From Actinomycetota bacterium (lineage in GTDB: Bacteria; Actinomycetota; Actinomycetes; S36-B12; UBA10799), in the NCBI GenBank assembly GCA_030837445.1, contig JAUPKM010000139.1, positions 1 to 9,821 on the forward strand: a stretch of DNA of 9,821 nucleotides, given 5' to 3'. The stretch's first letter is position 1. Every line of letters begins with the position of its first letter. Below are positions 1-5,108 of this stretch, piece after piece. The position numbers were made by a program, and so were the translations under genes. The notes beneath the pieces are model-generated. The model was given only the letters and a program-made list of their open reading frames with translations, did not search any database and was not told the DNA's origin.

Positions 1-421
1 GAACGACGACGCCTGGCAGAGTCAGCGGCACGACGACACAGCGCTCGCATGCACCTGGCCAGGCTCCTCCGGAGGAAGAAGCGCTGAGACGGACGTCTGG
101 CCCGTGCGCCTCGCCGTCGGCCAATCTGCCACCTGACCAGGTCTGTAACGGGAATTGACCGACCTTGGTACCTCGCTGGCGCTCGGGTGTTCGGACGTAC
201 CGAATGCGCTCAAGAAGCCGCCACAAGAAGAACCTGGAGCGCGCCGGATGATCCTCTGCGAGTCCGCCCATGGGGCTGGGCGGAAGATCGCCGCCAGCGA
301 CATCCCGCCAGCGACATCCCGCCAGCGAGTACGCCTCCCTGGCCAGCGCCGAGGTCGTCGAGCAGGTCCACTCCGTCGGCCGACTGGCTGCAGGTGATAC
401 CCCCGGTCGCCCTGCGACGTC
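1..421. other. No recognisable gene; short repeats only
   Basis: All six frames contain open stretches, as expected at this GC content, but none reads like a protein family I know and none has a convincing start. It does hold a perfect 12-bp palindrome at 65-76 (TCCTCCGGAGGA), a small inverted repeat at 190-204 (TTCGG, 5-base loop, CCGAA) and a 14-bp tandem repeat at 293-328. It could be the decayed tail of something that begins before the window. Confidence 0.4.
293..328. repeat. 14-bp tandem repeat, about 2.6 copies
   Basis: The unit GCCAGCGACATCCC occurs at 293-306 and 307-320 without mismatch, followed by eight bases of a third copy at 321-328. The unit is 14 bp, the same length as an unrelated tandem repeat at 2978-3019. 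Confidence 0.9.
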
Positions 422-685
422 CTACCCGCGGAGCCCGGGCGGTCCGAGGACGAGGCTGCGCATGGTCCTGTGCCATTCCTCACGGCAGTGGGCGTCACCG
501 TGCTGGGGGCTCGTATCGATCAGTTCCTGGAGAGGACGCAGGACCTGCCGGACCGTCTCCAGGTCGGCGCGCACGATCCCGGCGCGCACGTCGTCCGGGG
601 CGATCCCGCTCATGCCCTCGATCACCCCCTTGATCATCGCGACGACTTCGAGCACGCTGTCCCGACGGCACACCACGTTGTCCAC
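422..685 (-). CDS. Small protein of unknown function
   Basis: This is an 87-residue frame with a GTG start. I do not recognise the family. The composition is protein-like rather than the arginine/proline/glycine-rich pattern of shadow frames: two amphipathic stretches, around residues 11-25 (VLEVVAMIKGVIEGM) and 33-58, could form helices, and there are Cys and His residues near residue 6 and residues 61-68. The frame stays open upstream of the GTG without a better start, and no clear ribosome site is visible, so the true N-terminus is uncertain. It diverges from the GNAT gene at 795, and the region between them carries an inverted repeat. It could be the 3' remnant of a longer gene. Confidence 0.4.
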   Translation of the reverse strand: MDNVVCRRDSVLEVVAMIKGVIEGMSGIAPDDVRAGIVRADLETVRQVLRPLQELIDTSPQHGDAHCREEWHRTMRSLVLGPPGLRG

Positions 686-739
686 AATGCGAATCTTGGC
701 ACGGTTCGTCGCACTCCATAGGGCCCTGTATGGGATGGT

Positions 740-768
740 TTGTCGGACCCGTATGTCACAGTACGGAT
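740..768 (+). promoter_or_regulatory. Candidate promoter with overlapping inverted repeat (possible operator)
   Basis: TTGTCG at 740-745 and TACGGAT at 762-768 resemble actinobacterial -35 and -10 elements with a 16-base spacer, and lie 27 bases before the GNAT start. Between and over them is an inverted repeat: CCGTA at 749-753 and TACGG at 762-766, separated by 8 bases. An imperfect extension gives 6 of 7 matching arm positions. A repressor bound here would block the promoter. The call rests on pattern alone. Confidence 0.3.
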
Positions 769-794
769 ATGGATGATCTCCGGGGGTTGTTGCG

Positions 795-1592
795 ATGAGC
801 GGGCGTCGGGCGAGGCAGGGGCGGTCGGTCGGTGAGCGGTCGGTCTATGCGCGGCAGGTGGGGTTGCTGTCCGGGATCAAGGTGCCGGGCGGGTACACCG
901 TGCGCCTGGCTCGCCCAGGGGAGGGCGCCGACGTCGCCCGGTTGGCGAGGCTGGCTGGCGTCGACGTCGAGCTGGACGACGCCGAAGCCCAGGCCGTCGA
1001 CGACGGGTTGGCTGGCGCGATCGCCACCCGTGTGTTGCAGGACGGCGACCACGGTCTGCGGGCACTGGCCGAGCACTGGGTCCACGGCCTGATGCAGGTC
1101 GCTCTGGCCTCGATGGCGCCCGTCGTGGCGACACACCCGGATCACCCCGGACCGGTCGGCCTGTGCCTGACCGGGATGCCGGGCAATGTCGTGGCCAATG
1201 CCGTCAACGCTGGCGTGGGCGAGCAACCGGTGATGCTGTTGACGATGCAGCTGGGGCGTCTGCGGGCGGTCGCCGTCGATCCCGGCCATCGCGGCGCGGG
1301 CCTGGGCACCGCGATGCTGGCCCAGGCCGCGATGCTGGCCACGGCCCGCAACGGTGACCTCTACGGACAGATCGAGCGACCCGAGCTGGCCGACTGGTAC
1401 GCCGCCCGCGGGTTCCGGGTCCTGCCGCCCGGGCATGGGCTGGATATGGCCTGGCTGATCGACGTGCCTCTGGTGGTGTTCCCCGGCAACCGTCAGGAGC
1501 GAATCGTGATCCGCACCCCGCAGCCGGGTCGCCGCCTGTTCGTGGTCGACCCGTCGCGGGAGTGTCGGGCGCACGCATGGCTCCGCCCCTAG
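795..1592 (+). CDS. GNAT family N-acetyltransferase
   Basis: A 265-residue protein, predicted to transfer an acetyl group from acetyl-CoA to an amine; the substrate is not apparent. The acetyl-CoA binding motif A is clear at residues 157-171 (LRAVAVDPGHRGAGLG), with the R-G-x-G-x-G pyrophosphate-binding signature at 166-171, followed by a helix. WYAARGF at 201-207 is the usual motif-B 'Y-x-x-x-G-F' ending of the fold. The first 130 residues are longer than in a minimal GNAT domain of about 150 residues and may bind the substrate. The ATG at 795 is the only reasonable start, because an in-frame TGA lies at 774-776; GGGGG at 782-786 is a plausible weak ribosome site. The gene stands alone on its strand and ends just before a strong hairpin. 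No signal peptide or membrane segment is seen, so it should be cytoplasmic. Confidence 0.88.
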   Translation: MSGRRARQGRSVGERSVYARQVGLLSGIKVPGGYTVRLARPGEGADVARLARLAGVDVELDDAEAQAVDDGLAGAIATRVLQDGDHGLRALAEHWVHGLMQVALASMAPVVATHPDHPGPVGLCLTGMPGNVVANAVNAGVGEQPVMLLTMQLGRLRAVAVDPGHRGAGLGTAMLAQAAMLATARNGDLYGQIERPELADWYAARGFRVLPPGHGLDMAWLIDVPLVVFPGNRQERIVIRTPQPGRRLFVVDPSRECRAHAWLRP

Positions 1593-1610
1593 CGTTGGGG
1601 GTGCGGCCTG

Positions 1611-1633
1611 CCGGCTGGGGCTACCCCAGCCGG
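1611..1633. terminator. Strong GC hairpin between convergent genes
   Basis: CCGGCTGGGG (1611-1620) and CCCCAGCCGG (1624-1633) form a perfect 10-bp stem with a 3-base loop, 18 bases after the GNAT stop and 10 bases beyond the end of the convergent zinc-ribbon pseudogene. There is no T tract, which is common for actinobacterial terminators. The symmetry would let it serve both strands. Confidence 0.65.
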
Positions 1634-1643
1634 GCCGGGCGGT

Positions 1644-1850
1644 TCAGCAGGGGCCGATGTCGCCGCTCTCGTCGTCCCGCGGGGGCGCCTGGAACCAGCT
1701 GCTGCTGGGAACTTCCTTGCCGCGGTCAGGGCAGGTTCTGATCTCGGACTGCCCGTCGTCAGTCAGTCGGCTCGGCGCCAGGTCGACGGTGCGGCCGCAC
1801 TGCGGTCAGGTCGTAGTGATGAACCGCTTGATCCTTCGCCCCTCGCTCAT
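1644..1850 (-). pseudogene. Decayed small zinc-ribbon protein gene
   Basis: Reading from ATG at 1850, the frame gives MSEGRRIKRFITTT, then a TGA at 1808-1806, then PQCGRTVDLAPSRLTDDG, and continues to a TGA at 1646-1644. The reading strongly suggests a C-P-x-C-G zinc knuckle in which the first Cys codon (position 15) has become TGA. A second knuckle at residues 40-47 reads CPDRGKEV, where CPDCG would be expected, so the fourth ligand is Arg (CGC, one transition from TGC). Two of four metal ligands are therefore lost, one by a stop. No usable start lies between the stop and the second knuckle. I read this as a recently inactivated gene for a roughly 68-residue zinc-ribbon protein. Selenocysteine at the TGA is an alternative, but the Arg at the other knuckle argues against it. 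Confidence 0.6.
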
Positions 1851-1861
1851 ACGGTGAGGCT

Positions 1862-1887
1862 TGTGATCTTCAGAGGTAGATGGCGGT
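1862..1887 (+). repeat. Direct repeat copy 1 (26 bp; partner at 2569-2594)
   Basis: This copy begins TGTGATCTTCAGAGGTA and ends TGGCGGT. It matches 2569-2594 at 21 of 26 positions in the same orientation, 707 bp away. Five of the 26 bases differ and there are no gaps. The two copies flank the gene at 1929-2426. The core (TGAAGATCACA on the minus strand) also recurs inside the cluster at 2546-2607. Confidence 0.75.
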
Positions 1888-1928
1888 ACCTGACTGCGGT
1901 GTCGGGTGTCCTCGTGCAGGATCTCGGC

Positions 1929-2426
1929 ATGGTCTCGACTGGTTCAGGGTTCGTGGGCAGGCCCGTGGGCTTCCTCGGGGTGGCCTCGTTGGGGAAGTGG
2001 CGGGTGAAGAGGTTCGGGATCTCCGTCGCTGCGGACGGACCCCGACCCGCTGTCATCGAGGCCGCGGACGCCGCCGCGGTCACTGTGCTGCGGGCTGCGC
2101 AGATGTCATCCGTGTCTGGAACGGACCAGTCGGCCTGGGTGGCTTTCACGATCGTCCACGAAGCCCGGCCGGCCTGCTTCCTGCAGATCAACCAGTGGTG
2201 TGGCGGCGTCGACCTGGTCCAGCGTTACCTCACCTCTCCACTGGATCAGCCCCACCGGTGGGTGCCCGTGACCACCGGTGCCATCGGGTGCGTGTGGGAG
2301 TTGCCCGTCATCGCACATGAGCGTGATGCCTGGGTCCAGCACGTCCTGGATCACCCGGGGAAGCCTGACCTCGAGGCATACCTCACCGCCCGTCCCGGGC
2401 CACAGCACACCGAGATCGATATGTAG
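1929..2426 (+). CDS. Conserved actinobacterial protein of unknown function
   Basis: A 165-residue protein. From memory it belongs to an uncharacterised actinobacterial family whose members share three blocks that are visible here: GFLGVASLGKWRVKRFGI (about 15-31), WVAFTIVHEARPACF (70-84) and GCVWELPVIAHERDAW (120-135), followed by VLDHPGKPDLEAYL. No catalytic motif, signal peptide or membrane segment is apparent. ATG at 1929 is preferred because AGGA lies 7 bases upstream at 1918-1921. The frame is also open upstream from GTG at 1899 and GTG at 1854, but the latter would encode repeat sequence. The gene is flanked by a pair of 26-bp direct repeats, which suggests that it was carried in as cargo. 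It has no same-strand partner nearby. I do not assign a function. Confidence 0.7.
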   Translation: MVSTGSGFVGRPVGFLGVASLGKWRVKRFGISVAADGPRPAVIEAADAAAVTVLRAAQMSSVSGTDQSAWVAFTIVHEARPACFLQINQWCGGVDLVQRYLTSPLDQPHRWVPVTTGAIGCVWELPVIAHERDAWVQHVLDHPGKPDLEAYLTARPGPQHTEIDM

Positions 2427-2770
2427 CCGACGCGACAGGCGCCGCCAGATGCCCGGCGAGGAGCCCGCGCGCCGGTCGCCGGCCTCCGTGTCCACTACTG
2501 CTCGGTCTACCGGCACCTCAAGCCTGATAGTGACAGTGCCAGGTGGCGCTGAAGATCACAGGTTGGAGTGTGACCTTCAACGGTAAGTGGCGGTGAATCT
2601 TCAGCGCTACTTGGCGCGGGCCAGGAACGACGTCGAACCGGCCATCACGCTTTGACCACCGCTTCGCACCGCGCGGGGGGTGTGCAGCGGGCGTTCGCAG
2701 CGACCGCGGCTGAGGCCCCGGCCCGTTGTTCCGTGGCCATCTCCGGCAGGGGGACGGCATCGTGTGTAGT
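2427..2770. other. Gene-free stretch with repeat cluster and possible coding scraps
   Basis: No intact gene is seen. The stretch holds the palindromic cluster at 2546-2607. On the plus strand just before it, about 2457-2552, a frame ends with HYCSVYRHLKPDSDSARWR and a TGA; just after it, 2587-2656, another reads NLQRYLARARNDVEPAITL and a TGA. Both look like protein C-termini, but neither is long enough to identify. The segment may be the scar of a lost insertion element. Confidence 0.45.
2546..2607. repeat. Palindromic cluster of TGAAGATCACA-type repeats
   Basis: The outer arms are GCGCTGAAGATCAC (2546-2559) and GTGAATCTTCAGCGC (2593-2607), complementary except for one extra base. Between them, 2569-2580 holds a third related copy on the minus strand (TTGAAGGTCACA), which also pairs imperfectly with 2552-2560. 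The second copy of the 26-bp direct repeat (2569-2594) is nested inside. Multiple short repeats in both orientations are typical of transposase-binding ends, for example in the IS21 family, or of a complex operator; no transposase gene is present in the window. Confidence 0.7.
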
Positions 2771-3151
2771 TCACGGCGTGATGCTCGTGGCGTCGTCGGG
2801 AGACAGATCGGCCAGGGCCGCCGCCAACGCCTCGAACGTCGGGGATCCGCTCAGGCCCTGTGGGCCTGGGTACACCGGCAGGCCAGTTGCGTGGTCGGCG
2901 CCGCGCCGGGGAACAGGTCCCTGCCCTCGACCAGAAGGGTCGGTGACCCGACGAAGCGGGCCTCGGCAGCCTCGTGGGGCGAACTGACCCGGGCGAACTG
3001 ACCCGGGCGAACTGACCCGGACGAGCTCGACCCGGGCATCACCGTGTCCGGTGACCTCCAATGCGGCCTGCAGCCGCTGGGCGGCGACCTGCCAGTTCGG
3101 ACACCCGTCGAAGTACACGACCTGAACCTGCATCGGTCGATCATCGGCCAT
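2771..3151 (-). pseudogene. Thioredoxin-fold protein gene scrambled by two frameshifts
   Basis: ATG at 3151 has GGGAGG 7 bases upstream, and the first 49 residues read like the small actinobacterial thioredoxin-like family (MQVQVVYFDGCPNW at 7-20, then VELVRVSSP at 41-49). At 2978-3019 a 14-bp unit is present three times; the two extra copies add 28 bases and shift the frame. The expected continuation, HEAAEARFVGSPTLLVEG to LACR, lies in the next frame down to about 2876. There one base is missing relative to the expected CR-VYPGP junction, which restores the first frame (VYPGPQGLSGSPTFEAL) to the stop at 2771. A closed 126-codon frame therefore survives, but residues 50-92 are nonsense and the conserved cis-Pro 'GSPT' segment is lost. 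The unmutated protein would be about 117 residues. It lies 91 bases downstream of the permease gene on the same strand, probably one transcription unit. Confidence 0.75.
2978..3019. repeat. Three perfect copies of a 14-bp unit inside a coding region
   Basis: GGCGAACTGACCCG occurs at 2978-2991, 2992-3005 and 3006-3019 with no mismatch. A single copy would encode RVSSP in the thioredoxin-like frame. Because 14 is not a multiple of 3, each change in copy number shifts the reading frame. Confidence 0.95.
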
Positions 3152-3242
3152 GAGCAGCCTCCCGGACAGGTCGATAACGTGATGGGGTGGATCGGCGTCG
3201 TCCTCGCACCGGTGCCCCGGCCGGGTCCGGGTCGGCACAGGG

Positions 3243-4067
3243 CTACTCGTGACGCCAGACCTTGACCGCCGAGGCCAGTAGGAGGGCGACCAGCAGTGGG
3301 ATCAGCACGGCGGCTGGGACCAGGCCGAGGAGGAGACCGCCGAGCAGGGTGCCGGTGACCGAGCCGGCGGCCATCACGGTCGCGAACCGGGCGTTGGTGC
3401 GCAGCACGGTGAAGCTGGCGTCGCGGCTGTAGCGGGCGAAGGCGACCAGCATGGTCGGTAGGGACACGGCCAGGGACAGGCTGCCGGCGAGTTTGATGTC
3501 GATTCCGTACAGCAGCATGATCGTGGGGATCAGCAGTTCCCCTCCGGCCACGCCCATCAGTGCGGCGACCACGCCGATGCCCACTCCGGCGGCCAGGCCG
3601 GCGATCGCGCGGGGCAGCGGGTCGAGGCCGACGGCGGAGACGGTGCCCAGGTGGTTGGCGGCCAGGGCGACGGAGATCAGGACCAGCAGTCCTGCCAGCA
3701 CCCGGTAGAGCGTGCTCGAGCGCATCCGGGTGGCCCAGGTGGCGCCCAGCCAGGCGCCGGCCAGGCTGCCGGCCAGCAGGTTGACCACGACGGTCCAGTG
3801 AGGGGCCAGCGCGGTGTAGGGGACGGCGACCAGGCGGGCGGGCAGCGCGGCGGCGACCACGACCAGGCTGAGGGCCTTGTTCAGGATCACGGCCTGCAGT
3901 GCGGCGAACCCGAAGATCCCGATCAGGAGCGGGAGACGGAACTCCGCGCCGCCCAGGCCGATCATCCCGCCGAGCAGCCCGACGCTGGCCCCGGCGGCGA
4001 ACCCGGTCAGCAGGCGCCCGGATCCCGGGGAGGCGGCGACGGGTGCGGCGGGGGAGGGGGTCTGCAC
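3243..4067 (-). CDS. TauE/SafE family membrane permease
   Basis: A 274-residue integral membrane protein with about eight hydrophobic segments and the internal duplication typical of TauE/SafE (formerly DUF81) transporters. The first half has GGMIGLGGAEFRLPLLIG at 33-50 and the second half has ALMGVAGGELLIPTIML at 169-185, the paired glycine-rich signatures. Family members move sulfite, sulfoacetate or related organosulfur anions across the cytoplasmic membrane, but the substrate here is not decided by sequence. The length is normal for the family and no break is visible. The start is a GTG at 4067; no good Shine-Dalgarno precedes it, and GATAAC 7 bases upstream could be a -10 element of a leaderless transcript. 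A 15-bp palindrome 71 bases upstream may be an operator. The thioredoxin-like gene follows on the same strand, suggesting a shared role in sulfur or metal handling. Confidence 0.88.
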   Translation of the reverse strand: MQTPSPAAPVAASPGSGRLLTGFAAGASVGLLGGMIGLGGAEFRLPLLIGIFGFAALQAVILNKALSLVVVAAALPARLVAVPYTALAPHWTVVVNLLAGSLAGAWLGATWATRMRSSTLYRVLAGLLVLISVALAANHLGTVSAVGLDPLPRAIAGLAAGVGIGVVAALMGVAGGELLIPTIMLLYGIDIKLAGSLSLAVSLPTMLVAFARYSRDASFTVLRTNARFATVMAAGSVTGTLLGGLLLGLVPAAVLIPLLVALLLASAVKVWRHE

Positions 4068-4137
4068 ACCGGAACGTTATCCGCGGCCGATCACCGGCAG
4101 GTTTCGCCAGGATGATCAGCTCGGTGTCGGTTCTTGC

Positions 4138-4152
4138 CGGAAGTTACTTCCG
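4138..4152. promoter_or_regulatory. 15-bp perfect palindrome upstream of the permease gene
   Basis: CGGAAGT, a central T, and ACTTCCG form a perfect odd-length palindrome 71 bases upstream of the TauE/SafE start. The size and symmetry suit a dimeric repressor of the MarR, TetR or ArsR kind. No regulator gene lies next to it in the window. Confidence 0.35.
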
Positions 4153-4271
4153 CCCGGGGCCCGCAGGCCAAGGCTGGCGGCAGGGTGTTCGAGTTGCTGG
4201 TGCCGCGTTGGTCGGGATGACCCGCCGCGGTGACGGCCGGGGCAGGGCGTGGCGGCCGGCGTCGACATCGT

Positions 4272-4328
4272 CAGGTAGTACGGCCACAGGTGCCTGGCCA
4301 CACCCAGAATGCGGATCAGATCTCGCAC
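4272..4328 (-). pseudogene. Possible N-terminal remnant of an ABC transporter gene
   Basis: From GTG at 4328, with GGAGG 10 bases upstream (4343-4339), the frame begins MRDLIRILGVARHLWPYYL. This resembles the opening of an ABC-transporter fused membrane/ATPase protein just before its first membrane helix. The following residues (from about residue 20) turn proline/arginine-rich and end at 4116 with no membrane segment. This suggests a gene start joined to unrelated DNA near 4270. With only 19 recognisable residues the call is weak. Confidence 0.22.
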
Positions 4329-4459
4329 GACTTGCCGACCTCCTGGTGTTCCTCGTGCATGACCATCCTGGGACTGCGCACGACGGCGCGGGACAGCGGG
4401 TGGCCCACCCCAGACCGGCGACGCCGACCGACCATGCGGCACCGGCCACTCGGTGCCGG

Positions 4460-4500
4460 CTGTCCGCCCGCCACCTACAGCTGGTGTGGCGGGCGGACAG
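4460..4500. terminator. Hairpin with 15-bp perfect stem
   Basis: CTGTCCGCCCGCCAC (4460-4474) pairs perfectly with GTGGCGGGCGGACAG (4486-4500) around an 11-base loop that contains CAGCTG. No T tract follows on either strand. It could be a terminator for a lost gene, or the end of a mobile element. Confidence 0.45.
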
Positions 4501-4558
4501 GGGTGAGCTCCAGATGAGGGTCGTATCGCTCAGGTGCGCGCCAGATGATGTGGTTCGG

Positions 4559-4745
4559 CTACAGCGGCCCGCAGCCACGGCGACACGTCGCCAGCGATGA
4601 CGACGTGACGTCCACCGTCTCCGGGACTACGTCCACCACCGGGACAACACCTGCCACGTCGTCGAGCCGCTCCGGAACGCCGGCGGTGGCCTCCGAGACC
4701 GGACTGAAGGTCGGGGCGCACCATATCCAGGATGTTGATCGACAC
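4559..4745 (-). pseudogene. Possible frameshifted DUF937 (YidB-like) gene fragment
   Basis: From GTG at 4745 the frame begins MSINILDMVRPDLQSG, similar to the opening of DUF937/YidB-like proteins (MSxNLLDLV...). Near 4700 the protein-like reading passes to another frame, VSEATAGVPERLDDVAGVV, which ends at 4559. A one- or two-base indel would join them. The start codon sits inside an arm of the inverted repeat at 4734-4777, and no ribosome site is seen, so this may be chance resemblance. Confidence 0.22.
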
Positions 4746-4777
4746 CCCGTAATCCGCATTGCGGGGTGTTGATCAAC
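4734..4777. promoter_or_regulatory. 16-bp inverted repeat, possible operator
   Basis: GTTGATCGACACCCCG (4734-4749) and CGGGGTGTTGATCAAC (4762-4777) are complementary at 15 of 16 positions around a 12-base spacer. It ends 13 bases before the GTG at 4791. TAGGTT at 4779-4784, 6 bases before that start, could be a -10 element of a leaderless transcript. A regulator-binding site is the simplest reading; a transposon end or plasmid-type site is possible. Confidence 0.45.
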
Positions 4778-4790
4778 TAGGTTACGCAGA

Positions 4791-4934
4791 GTGAACCCCA
4801 CGCGCCCGGCCGACCTGCGGACCGCGCTGCGCCCGGACGCCGACGCCGGGCTGATCCACCTCGAGCAGACCGGCGCCGCCGCGCGCAGCGAGGCCCGGGC
4901 GATCGCCGCCACCTCGAGTTGGCTCTGTTCGTGA
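4791..4934 (+). pseudogene. 5' fragment of an unrecognised gene, cut off at a repeat array
   Basis: From GTG at 4791 the frame reads MNPTRPADLRTALRPDADAG, then LIHLEQTGAAARSEARAIAA and TSSWLCS to a TGA at 4932-4934. The composition and high third-position GC are those of a real N-terminus with a likely helix from about residue 21 to 41. The family is not recognised. The coding quality ends where the direct-repeat array begins at 4926, so the stop lies in the repeat rather than in the original gene. This fits disruption by insertion of an element whose end is the array. The start has no clear ribosome site and may be leaderless. Confidence 0.45.
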
Positions 4935-5014
4935 GAAGTGACCGCAGATGTTCGCGAGTCGTGACACCACTTGTTGATCTCTGGGGTGGTCAATGTTCGC
5001 GAGAGTGACCGCGC
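4926..5014 (+). repeat. Array of direct repeats with 22-23 bp period
   Basis: Copies begin with TGTTCG at 4926 (TGTTCGTGAGAAGTGACCGC), 4949 (TGTTCGCGAGTCGTGACACC) and 4994 (TGTTCGCGAGAGTGACCGC). A degenerate fourth at 4972 keeps only TGTT and a later GGTGGTC. The starts are 23, 23 and 22 bases apart, about two helical turns, so bound protein would line up on one DNA face. Such arrays occur as multiple terminal repeats of IS21-family elements, as iterons of replication origins and as recombinase arm sites. No replication or transposase gene adjoins it; the recombinase gene ends 95 bases away. Confidence 0.7.
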
Positions 5015-5108
5015 TCGGAGGCTGGAGACGGACTCGGTGGCTGGGCCGGGGCCGGTGCACGCTGGGCGGGTGTGGCGTCATCGGATGGGATGTGTTCGGG
5101 GTGGGGTT

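Larger units (their letters stand above)
4068..4790. other. Stretch without an intact gene; hairpins and gene remnants
   Basis: Every frame here is either short or has shadow-like composition. The region holds a palindrome at 4138-4152, a possible ABC-transporter N-terminal scrap at 4272-4328, a 15-bp-stem hairpin at 4460-4500, a possible frameshifted gene at 4559-4745 and an inverted repeat at 4734-4777. It looks like sequence decaying after several insertions and deletions. Confidence 0.5.

Noticed and set aside
293..328. CRISPR-like repeats
   Set aside because: The copies are directly adjacent with no spacers and the unit is too short.
756..1574. A 272-residue minus-strand frame opposite the GNAT gene
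   Set aside because: The composition is His/Gln/Arg-rich shadow type; the plus strand has a clear acetyl-CoA binding motif.
1806..1808. Selenocysteine at the TGA in the zinc-ribbon frame
   Set aside because: The sequence after the TGA contains a short palindrome (GTGCGGCCGCAC) but no hairpin of the usual SECIS size, and another metal ligand is also mutated, so decay is simpler.
2106..2516. A 136-residue minus-strand frame with fairly protein-like text
   Set aside because: It mirrors the unknown-family gene on the plus strand, which has conserved blocks and a ribosome site.
3210..3230. Partial match to the tRNA-Arg 3' end (GGTGCCCC) as a possible second attachment site
   Set aside because: Only about eight consecutive bases agree and the following bases diverge, which is expected by chance in GC-rich DNA.
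3651..4115. A plus-strand frame rich in Gly, Gln and Asp over the permease gene
   Set aside because: It is antisense to an obvious TauE/SafE membrane protein and has the repetitive composition expected of a shadow.
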